DNA of 57,321 bases. It comes from a virus. Position 1 is the stretch's first letter, and each line of letters begins with the position of its first letter. This document shows positions 32,790 to 40,684 of this stretch, piece by piece. A program made the position numbers and the translations under genes. The notes beneath the pieces were generated by a model. That model was not told the origin of the DNA. It saw nothing but the letters and a program-made list of their open reading frames with translations, and ran no database searches. The DNA lies in IMG/VR virus record IMGVR_UViG_3300026097_000026, positions 1 to 57,321 of that record; one strand, written 5' to 3'.

Positions 32790-33359
32790 ATGATTGTTGG
32801 TGATTTTAATGTTGACTTGGAACAATACATACAAGAAAATAATGGGCGAGTATCTGCATCTAAAAAATCTTCAATAGATATTGAAAATACTGGTGAATCC
32901 GTAAGAGGTTTTTTTGAAACTGGTAAGATGTATACTTATCGTTATTTTACACCAAATGAACTTAAATACGATACTAATCCTATTATACTTTCATTAGGAT
33001 TAAATGAATCTAAAAATCTTATTGGTATTAATTTACACTATATTCCTTATGATGATAGATTAAACCTTATTAATAATGTTATTAGGTCATATGAGTCAAT
33101 TATTTCAAAAGAATTAAATGATTTAAATCCACCTAGATATCAAAAGTCATTAGATTCTTTTATCTGGGAAAACGTTAATAATGCTTACGGTAGAAAATAT
33201 AATTTAAAATACGCAGTAAGACAGTATAGATTTGATAGAATAAGAAAACCGAAAGTATTAGGTTATGAAAACTGGTACTTAGGTGCTGTTAACGATGAGA
33301 ATTATTTTTTTGGTACAAATATAAACGAAGCACAGTCATTATATTACACGAATATATAA
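32790..33359 (+). CDS. Conserved T4-like phage protein with LHYIP motif, function unknown
   Basis: The product has 189 residues. The central part has YRYFTPNELKYDTNPIILSLG, then NLIGINLHYIPYDDRLNLINNVI. I know this combination (a Y-D-x-x-P strand followed about 20 residues later by G-x-N-L-H-Y-x-P and an R-x-x-L/I helix) from T4-like aquatic phages, where it is carried near head and tail genes with no agreed function. The C-terminal half has RYQKSLDSFIWENVNNAYG and a final YFFGTNINEA. It lies between gp4 and portal genes, so a virion assembly role is likely. DNA-end protection or wedge function cannot be supported. Confidence 0.5.
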   Translation: MIVGDFNVDLEQYIQENNGRVSASKKSSIDIENTGESVRGFFETGKMYTYRYFTPNELKYDTNPIILSLGLNESKNLIGINLHYIPYDDRLNLINNVIRSYESIISKELNDLNPPRYQKSLDSFIWENVNNAYGRKYNLKYAVRQYRFDRIRKPKVLGYENWYLGAVNDENYFFGTNINEAQSLYYTNI

Positions 33360-33378
33360 ATTAATAAAATAAAAATAA

Positions 33379-35025
33379 ATGGCAGGATTTACAAATAGAA
33401 AAGGACCGTTATCAGATGGAAATCCAGTTAGAAAAGTTTTAAAAGATCTTTCCAATCTAGGGATGGCTTATGATGATATGATTCTTCGTAACTCTAGAGC
33501 AGTTGGTTTTACTGAAAATGAAATGGGTTATTCAATGAATCCTATGGGTTCAGACTCTGATGATATTTATTCTGCGTTTGCATCGCTATCTCTTACTGAT
33601 ACTACTCTTAAGAAAAACATATCAATTTTTGATAAAGATTACACTAAAAAAAGAGATCAGTTAAGAGCTTACGCTGTACAAGATGAAGTAGAGGAAATAT
33701 TAGATGTTATCACAGATGAAGCTATAGTCTTTGATAAGTCAAATTATGCTGCATATGCTGATTTTCATGGTGAAATTTCAGCAGGTGTTGAAGAAGAAAT
33801 AGATGATATTTATAATAACATTTATAATTATTTTGGCTTTAATGATGCTTTATCAATCTGGAATTATTTTAGGAAGTGGTTAGTAGATGGTTTTCTTTCT
33901 TTTGAAATAGTTTACAATGATAAACAAACTGAAATAATAGGATTTAAAGAATTAGATCCTACTTCGTTAATGCCAGGTGTTGATTCAACTACAGGTAAAA
34001 AAATGTGGATCCAATATAAAGGCGGTGGTCCTAAAGAAAGAAAACTTTGGGATTCTCAAATAATTTACATATCATATTCACAGGTTAATTCACCACAGAG
34101 AGTATCTTATGTTGAGAGATTAATTCGTTCTTTTAATCTCTTAAGAATTATGGAACATACTAGAGTTATATGGGCAGTCACAAACTCATCATTTAAAACT
34201 CAATTTATTATACCTGTTGGTGGTAAATCTAAAACTCGTGCAAAACAGTCTCTTGCACAGTTAATGAATTCATATCGAGAAGTTGTAGACTTTGATTATG
34301 AAAGCGGTGAAATACAGTCAAATGGAAAACCTATGATGCCGTTTAATAAAGAATATTGGTTACCTAGTAAAGATGGTGAATCTCCTGAAATAAGTACAAT
34401 AGGCGGTGATGGTCCAGATTTAGGTGATACAGAATCTTTGAAATATTTTTCAGATAAATTAAAAGTTGCTTCAAAAATACCTTTTTCTCGTTTTGATAGA
34501 GATGGTGGTAGTACATATGATATTGAAGCAAGTGGAATGTTAAGAGATGAAATTAAATTTTCAAAGTTTATTGATAGGTTAAGATCAATATTTCAGGAAA
34601 TATTAATTAAACCAGTGTACCTTCAGATGTGTATAAATAATCCAGAACTTAAAAATGATATATCATTTAAAGCAGGATTAGGGCTTAATTTTGTTAAAGA
34701 TAATGTATTTGAAGAAATTAAGGAAATGGAATTACAATCAAGAAGAGTTGATTTTATTGGCAATCTTAAAACACAATTAAGTACAATGGATGCTGAAATG
34801 AATGAGATACCTTTCTTTGACTTAGGCTGGTTAATAAAAAGGTACGGCGGATTTACTAGAGAAGATTTAAAAGCTAACGAAAGAGCTAAGATGAGAACTT
34901 CATTAGAAGAAAAAGGATATAGTGAAGAGGATATTGAAAAAATACTATTAGGAGCACCTGAATCAGATTTTAAACCTGAAGGGGGTAGTGACGACGTAGA
35001 AGAAGACCCATTAGCAGGGTTATAA
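33379..35025 (+). CDS. 20: Portal vertex protein (gp20-like)
   Basis: The product has 548 residues (T4 gp20: 524). T4 gp20-like features are KRDQLRAYAVQDEVEEILDVITDEAI, a crown-domain-rich acidic central part, EYWLPSKDGESPEISTIGG (the conserved F/Y-W-x-P-x-x-x-G loop), and a KVASKIPFSRFDRDG segment. The C-terminus is acidic (DDVEEDPLAGL). As in T4, the portal dodecamer starts head assembly, is the packaging channel and contacts the terminase. It is followed by the protease-scaffold and capsid genes in T4 order 20-21-22-23. Confidence 0.93.
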   Translation: MAGFTNRKGPLSDGNPVRKVLKDLSNLGMAYDDMILRNSRAVGFTENEMGYSMNPMGSDSDDIYSAFASLSLTDTTLKKNISIFDKDYTKKRDQLRAYAVQDEVEEILDVITDEAIVFDKSNYAAYADFHGEISAGVEEEIDDIYNNIYNYFGFNDALSIWNYFRKWLVDGFLSFEIVYNDKQTEIIGFKELDPTSLMPGVDSTTGKKMWIQYKGGGPKERKLWDSQIIYISYSQVNSPQRVSYVERLIRSFNLLRIMEHTRVIWAVTNSSFKTQFIIPVGGKSKTRAKQSLAQLMNSYREVVDFDYESGEIQSNGKPMMPFNKEYWLPSKDGESPEISTIGGDGPDLGDTESLKYFSDKLKVASKIPFSRFDRDGGSTYDIEASGMLRDEIKFSKFIDRLRSIFQEILIKPVYLQMCINNPELKNDISFKAGLGLNFVKDNVFEEIKEMELQSRRVDFIGNLKTQLSTMDAEMNEIPFFDLGWLIKRYGGFTREDLKANERAKMRTSLEEKGYSEEDIEKILLGAPESDFKPEGGSDDVEEDPLAGL

Positions 35026-35042
35026 AAACTTGAATGATCTAT

Positions 35043-35061
35043 AATATATAAAACAAATAAA
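35043..35061 (+). promoter_or_regulatory. Late-type leader AATATATAAAACAAATAAA, second copy
   Basis: Exact copy of the 19-mer at 29827-29845, 8 bases before the protease-scaffold gene start. Confidence 0.5.
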
Positions 35062-35069
35062 GATACAAC

Positions 35070-36839
35070 ATGTCATCAAACAAATTATTAATACTTGAAA
35101 GATCAAGTTCCGTTCTTGACAAAACAGTAGATTCTGATGGTAGTGTAGTCCTAGAAGGAGTATTTACTGAAATTGGAGTAAAAAACAAAAACAATAGAGT
35201 TTACGAAGAAAAGGAAGTGTTACCTCATATTAATGAGTTACAGAAAAAAGTCAAGACTTCAAAATTATTAGGTGAATTAGACCACCCAAAAGATTTTGAC
35301 ATTAGCCTTTCAAACGTTTCTCACGTTATTGAAGATTTATCATATGACCCAAGCACTAAACAAGTTATGGGTAGGATTAGACTATTAAATACTGATAAAG
35401 GTAAACAAGCAAAAGCTTTAGTTGAAGATGGAATACCTCTTCATATTTCAAGTAGAGCTGCAGGTAATGTTGACGAAAATGGTAATGTAAAGATTAAAAA
35501 ATTCTTTACTTATGATTTAGTAGCAGATCCTGGTTTTGAAAATGCTGAGCTTAGCAGGGTTAATGAATCATTTGGATATGAATCATCTGATTCTTTATTT
35601 ATTTATGAAATGAAAGACACAAAGGATAAAAAAGAAAATACATCAAAGATGGAAGAAAACAACAAATTTGTAACAGCTGAAGATTTTAATAAGTACACTG
35701 AATATCTTGCTAATGAAATGAAGTCAGTTAAAGAAGCTGCTAATTCATCAGAAAAAGAAACGGTTGAAAAGCTTGTTAATTATACTGAACATATAGCAGA
35801 AAAAGTTAATCAACTTACTGATTATACTGAATACTTATCAGAAAACTTAGATAAAAGTATTGCTCATACTGATTATGTAGTTGAAAACGTTAACCAAATC
35901 AAAAGCTATGCTAAATACTTAGCAGAAGAGTTAGATAATAGTATTAAATATACCGAACATGTTGCAGAAAAGGCTGATAAAGGAATTCAATATACTGAAC
36001 ACGTTGCAGAAAAGGCAGATCAAGGAATTGCTTATTCTGAACATTTAGCAGAAAAACTTAACCAAACAATTGGATATGCTGAGCATATTGCAGAAAAAGC
36101 TGACCAAGGAATTAGTTATACAGAACATGTTGCAGAAAAGGCAGATCAAGGAATTGCTTATTCTGAACATTTAGCAGAAAAACTTAACCAAAGTATTTCT
36201 TATTCTGAATACTTAAAAGAAGGTTTAGAAAAAGGTATATCATATACAGAATATGTAGCGGAAAAAATAAATGAAAGTACTTTTAATCCACTAACAGAAT
36301 CACAAGCCAACCCAGAATTGGATAAAATTAATTCATTATTAGAATCAGCTAAATCTAAATCAATTAAACCAAAAGGTGATATGCATTTTATGAATTTTTT
36401 AACTGAGTCTAAAAAGTCTGAATTTTCTTCTCTATCAGAAGAAAAGCAAAACCTAATTAAAGAAAAGATGAATAGTACTAGTGTAATGAGTACTATCCAA
36501 GCTGAGAATATTTGGGAATCTGCGTTTAAACCGCAAAGAACAAAATTAAACTTTATTGAGGATATGCCTGAAAAGTTTAAAGCTAAATGGGATAACCTTA
36601 CAGAATCAAAACAATCTCAAATTGTTGCAGAGTCTAAATTTTACCCATTAAACACACAATACCAAATTAATAACTTTTGGCAAACTAGAGATCTTAGACC
36701 ATCTAGTGTTGAATTAGAAAAAATTAACGAAAGTAAATCTGCAGGTGAATCAGCAAATAAATTAAATGAGTCTTCAATTAGTGAAGAGAGAAGATCCGAA
36801 ATTGTAAATCGTGTCAAGTTTAATTTAGGCAGGAAATAA
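35070..36839 (+). CDS. Prohead protease-scaffold fusion (gp21 + gp22-like)
   Basis: The product has 589 residues. Residues ~1-170 are a gp21-type prohead protease: LLGELDHP with His72, HISSRAAG with Ser127 or Ser128 as nucleophile, and VADPGFENAE at 151-160. T4 makes gp21 (about 212 residues) and scaffold gp22 from separate genes. Here residues ~200-589 form a long Glu/Lys-rich helical region like gp22. It includes twelve 14-residue repeats (238-405) with Tyr or His at the first position. After this come several candidate self-cleavage motifs (PLTESQ, FLTESK, NLTESK, KINESK, KLNESS). Fusing protease to scaffold guarantees one protease per scaffold chain. No stop codon or frameshift separates the parts. 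Confidence 0.85.
   Translation: MSSNKLLILERSSSVLDKTVDSDGSVVLEGVFTEIGVKNKNNRVYEEKEVLPHINELQKKVKTSKLLGELDHPKDFDISLSNVSHVIEDLSYDPSTKQVMGRIRLLNTDKGKQAKALVEDGIPLHISSRAAGNVDENGNVKIKKFFTYDLVADPGFENAELSRVNESFGYESSDSLFIYEMKDTKDKKENTSKMEENNKFVTAEDFNKYTEYLANEMKSVKEAANSSEKETVEKLVNYTEHIAEKVNQLTDYTEYLSENLDKSIAHTDYVVENVNQIKSYAKYLAEELDNSIKYTEHVAEKADKGIQYTEHVAEKADQGIAYSEHLAEKLNQTIGYAEHIAEKADQGISYTEHVAEKADQGIAYSEHLAEKLNQSISYSEYLKEGLEKGISYTEYVAEKINESTFNPLTESQANPELDKINSLLESAKSKSIKPKGDMHFMNFLTESKKSEFSSLSEEKQNLIKEKMNSTSVMSTIQAENIWESAFKPQRTKLNFIEDMPEKFKAKWDNLTESKQSQIVAESKFYPLNTQYQINNFWQTRDLRPSSVELEKINESKSAGESANKLNESSISEERRSEIVNRVKFNLGRK
35781..36284 (+). repeat. Twelve in-frame 42-bp repeats (14 residues each) in the scaffold part
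   Basis: Aromatic or His residues occur exactly every 14 positions (238, 252, 266 ... 392). A higher-order unit of 126 bp is visible: 64 bases at 36003-36066 recur identically at 36129-36192. Consensus unit begins Y-T/S-E-H-V/L-A-E-K. Fourteen residues are two coiled-coil heptads, so the array predicts a straight helical rod of about 25 nm (168 residues at 0.15 nm). Confidence 0.9.
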
Positions 36840-36873
36840 TTAAAAATTAAAATAAATAAAAAAAAGAAGAAAA

Positions 36874-37299
36874 ATGAAGTATGTAAAATTATTTGAGCAA
36901 TTCATATTAGAAGAAAGCTCTTTAGAAGAAAAAGCTAATGGTAAATCTATTAAGGAAGGGTTAGACTTTACCTTTGCTGATTTAGATGCTTTTGCCACCG
37001 AAATAAAATCTGACTTTAAAACCTTAGGAAAGTATATGAAATACATAGGTGCAAGAATACCTGCTGATGCATACCTTGCTGGAACAGAGCGTGATTTAAG
37101 AGATGCTGGATTTACGTTTATAGAAAGTGGAAAACCTGAACGTGTAAACGTAGAAGTTAATGCAGGAATGACTGGTACTGAAGTTGAAATGGGAACTCTT
37201 AATGGTGAAAAGGCCTTTGGTATAAATGATGGTCAAGATGTATTTATATATGTTGGACCTAAATCAAAAGACAAATTTAATCCATTAGAAGAATATTAA
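36874..37299 (+). CDS. Head-region protein with capsid-targeting-like N-terminus
   Basis: The product has 141 residues. The first 20 (beginning MKYVKLFEQFILEES) resemble the T4 internal-protein targeting sequence MKTYQEFIAEA and contain a possible protease site at L-E-E or I-L-E. The rest has an amphipathic helix and a beta-rich C-terminal half (ERVNVEVNAGMTG, EKAFGINDGQDVFIYVG). The position between scaffold and major capsid genes fits a minor core or internal protein. T4 has gp67/68 near this place but I see no direct similarity. The gene is followed by a terminator with a UUCG loop. Confidence 0.6.
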   Translation: MKYVKLFEQFILEESSLEEKANGKSIKEGLDFTFADLDAFATEIKSDFKTLGKYMKYIGARIPADAYLAGTERDLRDAGFTFIESGKPERVNVEVNAGMTGTEVEMGTLNGEKAFGINDGQDVFIYVGPKSKDKFNPLEEY

Positions 37300-37325
37300 T
37301 AATACTAATAATTAACTTTATTTTT

Positions 37326-37354
37326 AAAAAGATCTGCTTCGGCGGATCTTTTTT
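37326..37354 (+). terminator. Intrinsic terminator with TTCG loop before major capsid gene
   Basis: The stem is AAAAAGATCTGC / GCGGATCTTTTT (one T-G pair) closed by a TTCG tetraloop and followed by more Ts. Confidence 0.85.
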
Positions 37355-37485
37355 GTCTAAAATATAATATTTTTAAATATTTTTAAAAAAGACAAACATT
37401 GAGTTGATATATAATAAGTAATCAAAGGCTAAGAAGCAAAAGGCCACGATTTATTAAAAACGAATAAACAAAAAAAGAAAACAGA
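37355..37485 (+). promoter_or_regulatory. Long leader and candidate late promoter of major capsid gene
   Basis: This 131-base stretch is the longest leader in the structural region. TATATAATAA at 37408-37417 is a candidate late promoter, leaving about 70 untranslated bases that are A-rich with a purine-rich segment (AAAGGCTAAGAAGCAAAAGG). The very high expression expected of gp23 would explain a longer, structured or stabilising 5' end. No riboswitch recognised. Confidence 0.45.
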
Positions 37486-39213
37486 ATGTATTCTAATCAA
37501 TTAATTAATGAGGCTGAGGTTCGCCAAACATGGGCACCTATCATTGAGGAAGCAACTGGTGTAAAAGAAAATGAAAAGCTTTCTTGGATGTCAAAATATT
37601 GTCATTACCATAACCTTAATGAAAGTGTATATAATACGGTACACCTTAACCCTAACATGAACGTACAAGGTATGGGAGCAACTTCGTTCCCAGGAGATCC
37701 TGGTTCAATGAACAATTTTTCTAGCCAAACGGCTGGATCTGGTGATAAACCAATGTCACTTTTACCACTTGCTATGCAAGTTGCAGCTCAAACAGTAGGT
37801 TTAGATTTAGTACCTGTTGTACCAATGAGTGGTCCTATGGGAGTTTTAACTTACCTAGACTTTGTATATGGTGGTGGTCGTGATAGCAATGCTGGTGGAA
37901 AAGTTACAAAGAGCGCCCCTCTTTTAATTAAAGCCAATGTTGAATTAAGCGCAACTGGTGATGAATTTGCTGCTAACGAAGTATTCTTCGTAGGTACTGG
38001 TGATTATGGAGCATATGAGTTAACTTACGTAGGTAAGTCTCGTATTGATGGTTACCCAATCTTCCGTGTAAGAGGTAAATCAACAGATGTTGCACAAGGT
38101 GCTAATGCTTATGCACAAGGCGAAGAAGGTTATGAAGCAATCTATGAAGCAATTGTTGCTGATGGAAGTGCTACTGATCTTTACTCTGATGATGCACTTA
38201 ACACTTCAGTAGGTACATTTACTACTGCTGCTGAATATGTTAAAGCATTAGAAGATCATATTCCAGGTTTCTCAGGAAATGCGTTTGAATCAAACAACCC
38301 AACTACTGGTGCTTTAACTGCATCTGGTATTGATAGTACTGATCCATACGAAAGAGGAACAGGTGAATCAACACCAGATAACCTATTAGGTTTATCTTTA
38401 TTCAACAAATCAGTATCTGCTAAAACTTATCAAGTTGCTGCAGCAGTTACTCGTGAGCAAGTACAAGACCTTAAACAATTTGGTATTGACGCAGTTGCTC
38501 AAGTAGAGGCGGTATTAGTTAATGAATTAACACAAGACATTAACAAACTTATTCTTGATCGTATTTTCCGTAATGGTGCTACTAATGCTAACAACGTAAA
38601 TACTGTAGATGGAATTAATCTTTCTGCATATTTTGTTACTTCTGCAGGTAATACTACAGTTGATTTAGGTCCAGGTAATGATAGTAATGCTAATATTACT
38701 TTACCAGTTAATGGAACACTAGTTAACACAGGTGGAGAAACACAAGGATCGTTACAGCGTAGAATTCTTACTAAAATTCTTGCTGCGACTAACTTAATCT
38801 CTACTCGTGGTCGTAGAGGGCCAGCTACATTCGCAGTATGCTCTGGTCAAATCGGTACAGCATTACAAGATATCGCAGGATTTGTACCTTACCCATTAGC
38901 AAATACAGTTAATCAAGCAGGTGGATCATTATTCCCAATTGGTTCTGTTGCAGGTGTAACGGTTTATGTTGATCCTAACATGTCATGGAATGACTTAAGA
39001 GTTGCTATTGGTCGTAAAGGTGATGGTAATTCTCCTGGATTAGTATTTATGCCTTACTTAATGGCTGAATCTGTTGAAACAATCGCTGAAGGAACTATGG
39101 CTCCTAAAATCGCGGTTAAATCAAGATTTGCATTAGTAGACGCTGGATTCCATCCAGAAACAATGTACTACACTCTTGCATTTAAATTAGGTACTGGTGT
39201 AAACCTTATCTAA
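37486..39213 (+). CDS. 23: Major capsid protein (gp23-like)
   Basis: The product has 575 residues (T4 gp23: 521). T4-like signposts: an N-terminal targeting-like region (MYSNQLINEAEVRQTWAPIIEEATG), PLAMQVAAQTVGLDLVPVVPMSGPMG (the conserved gp23 segment), VAAAVTREQVQDLKQFGIDAVAQVEAVLVNELTQDINK, GRRGPATFAVCSGQIGTALQDI, and a C-terminal GFHPETMYYTLAFKLGTGVNL. An I-N-E|A site at residues 8-10 and later Glu sites are candidates for prohead-protease trimming. It uses more C-ending and Arg CGT codons than neighbours, as expected for a highly expressed gene. Confidence 0.97.
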   Translation: MYSNQLINEAEVRQTWAPIIEEATGVKENEKLSWMSKYCHYHNLNESVYNTVHLNPNMNVQGMGATSFPGDPGSMNNFSSQTAGSGDKPMSLLPLAMQVAAQTVGLDLVPVVPMSGPMGVLTYLDFVYGGGRDSNAGGKVTKSAPLLIKANVELSATGDEFAANEVFFVGTGDYGAYELTYVGKSRIDGYPIFRVRGKSTDVAQGANAYAQGEEGYEAIYEAIVADGSATDLYSDDALNTSVGTFTTAAEYVKALEDHIPGFSGNAFESNNPTTGALTASGIDSTDPYERGTGESTPDNLLGLSLFNKSVSAKTYQVAAAVTREQVQDLKQFGIDAVAQVEAVLVNELTQDINKLILDRIFRNGATNANNVNTVDGINLSAYFVTSAGNTTVDLGPGNDSNANITLPVNGTLVNTGGETQGSLQRRILTKILAATNLISTRGRRGPATFAVCSGQIGTALQDIAGFVPYPLANTVNQAGGSLFPIGSVAGVTVYVDPNMSWNDLRVAIGRKGDGNSPGLVFMPYLMAESVETIAEGTMAPKIAVKSRFALVDAGFHPETMYYTLAFKLGTGVNLI

Positions 39214-39237
39214 TCTAACCAAGTTAGTATAAATATT

Positions 39238-39267
39238 AAAAGAGGCTCATTACTGGGCCTCTTTTTT
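39238..39267 (+). terminator. Intrinsic terminator after major capsid gene
   Basis: The stem is AAAAGAGGC / GCCTCTTTT, with a 10-base loop and a T-run. Confidence 0.85.
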
Positions 39268-39312
39268 GTTTTAAATTTTCTAATATATAAACTATAAAAA
39301 AAATATAAAAGC

Positions 39313-39855
39313 ATGAATTTATTATCTTATGAATCTTATACTACTCTAAATGAATCAATCAATTCTTTTGATTCTGAAATTGAAAAAGTATTAACTGAAA
39401 GCATAGGTGCTGCTTTAGGTAGTCCTGTAAAATTTACTAAAATTAAAAATAACCTTAAAAAATATCAAAAATCTTTAGTAAACCAATCTATTAATGATCT
39501 GGACTTAGAAAAGAAAAAGTCAGCTGGTAATTTAGACCCAGATAAAAAAGCTACTCTTGCGGCTGCAAATAAACAAAAAAATCAAGCACTTAAGGATCAA
39601 GCCGATGCAATAAGTGCTAGGATTGATCAATTAGCTACATCTGATGGATTAAAAAAGGTTGCTGCTGTAGGTAAAAATCGTGCAAAATTAGCAGCAGCAG
39701 AAACTGCAGCAAAAACTGCTGATGGTGAAGAAGCTAAAGCATTAAACTTAAAAATACAAAAACTAAACTCCAAAATATCTAAAGATGAAAAAGAGCTTAA
39801 AGATTATGCTAAAGCTAACTCAGATGAAAAACCTAAAGAACAAAAAGTAGACTAA
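39313..39855 (+). CDS. Candidate internal head protein with capsid-targeting-like N-terminus
   Basis: The product has 180 residues. The start MNLLSYESYTTLNES resembles T4 capsid targeting sequences; candidate protease sites L-N-E|S and L-T-E|S occur in the first 32 residues. The remainder is an Ala/Lys/Asp-rich helical, low-complexity protein (KKSAGNLDPDKKATLAAAN, AKLAAAETAAKTADGEE), basic overall and predicted to be extended. This is the composition of T4 internal proteins or DNA-condensing peptides that enter the cell with DNA. The leader is late-like (AATATATAAACTATAAA). It follows the capsid gene after a terminator, so it is a separate late transcript. Confidence 0.6.
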   Translation: MNLLSYESYTTLNESINSFDSEIEKVLTESIGAALGSPVKFTKIKNNLKKYQKSLVNQSINDLDLEKKKSAGNLDPDKKATLAAANKQKNQALKDQADAISARIDQLATSDGLKKVAAVGKNRAKLAAAETAAKTADGEEAKALNLKIQKLNSKISKDEKELKDYAKANSDEKPKEQKVD

Positions 39856-39871
39856 ATAAAAAAATAATAAT

Positions 39872-40192
39872 ATGAAGCATTTACAAACATTTAATGAATC
39901 AGTTGAATCACAAATCAATGAAGCAAAAGGTGATATCATTGTTAAAAAATTAAATAATAAAATATTAGATACTATATTTGATAAGAGTCAAAATGTAAAA
40001 GCAGGGTATGATCCATCTGAAAAGGCAATAGAAATTTCAATGGATAATGATTTTATATTGACAATAGATGAATTAAAGAAATTAAATCAATTTGGGTTAT
40101 TGTATGAAACTGAGCAATTAGATATAGATTATGAAGATGAAGGCCCTGATGATATTAAATATATGAACATTTATTATTTTAAAATAAATTAA
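39872..40192 (+). CDS. Small protein with capsid-targeting-like N-terminus
   Basis: The product has 106 residues. The first 20 (MKHLQTFNESVESQINEAK) contain the motif N-E-S and a candidate protease site I-N-E|A. The mature part would be a small alpha/beta domain ending in acidic residues (DIDYEDEGPDDIKYMNIYYF). It lies 16 bases after the previous gene and touches the next start (TAA directly followed by ATG). I propose an internal head protein by resemblance and context; no family is recognised. Confidence 0.5.
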   Translation: MKHLQTFNESVESQINEAKGDIIVKKLNNKILDTIFDKSQNVKAGYDPSEKAIEISMDNDFILTIDELKKLNQFGLLYETEQLDIDYEDEGPDDIKYMNIYYFKIN

Positions 40193-40684
40193 ATGTACAA
40201 GGTTAGAAAAATCAATTTTGGGTGGTACAGAAGGCGGCATGGTATTCTTTTAGAAAACTTGCCGCCTTTAAAGAAAAAGTTACTCATAGATCATGATCAT
40301 ATGAAATGGTTAAATTCCGATGTTCAGGCATTTGAGGTTATTTTTAAAGTTGAAGATCACAACGACCATGAAAGAAAAACTCGTAAGGTTTTTTGGAATC
40401 CTTTTAGAGAAACTTTTACAAAAATTAAACAAATAGAAAAAGATTCAAATCTAGTAGATTGGAACTGTGCAATATGTAAAGAACCAATTAAGTCAAGAAT
40501 GAGCTTTAAAAAGATTGAAAACTTTGTTTGTAATAAATGTAGAGAATCTCATAATTCAAAAAATAAACAAATTGACCAAAGAATTATAGATTCTACTAAT
40601 AAGTTTATGAAACATTGTAAAGGTCTATTAAGAAGGGAGCAACGTGAATTTATAAATTATGCAAAAAAATCATCAAAGAGATAA
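40193..40684 (+). CDS. Zinc-finger protein, function unknown
   Basis: The product has 163 residues. A C-x-x-C ... C-x-x-C pair (Cys92, Cys95, Cys113, Cys116; CAIC and CNKC) forms a treble-clef-like zinc site. The N-terminal part has RKINFGWYRRRHG and HDHMKWL, rich in aromatic and basic residues; the C-terminus is basic and helical (GLLRREQREFINYAKKSSKR). DNA or RNA binding is plausible. The gene starts on the base after the previous stop. Its 3' end overlaps the 3' end of the only minus-strand gene by 12 bases, so the two genes converge without a visible terminator between them. Confidence 0.6.
   Translation: MYKVRKINFGWYRRRHGILLENLPPLKKKLLIDHDHMKWLNSDVQAFEVIFKVEDHNDHERKTRKVFWNPFRETFTKIKQIEKDSNLVDWNCAICKEPIKSRMSFKKIENFVCNKCRESHNSKNKQIDQRIIDSTNKFMKHCKGLLRREQREFINYAKKSSKR

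Noticed and set aside
35781-36284. CRISPR-like or tandem DNA repeat array
   Set aside because: The 42-bp periodicity is in frame and encodes a 14-residue coiled-coil repeat; there are no spacers.
37355-37485. Riboswitch in the major capsid leader
   Set aside because: The leader is A-rich with no conserved multi-stem core that I can recognise; a stabilising leader is a simpler reading.
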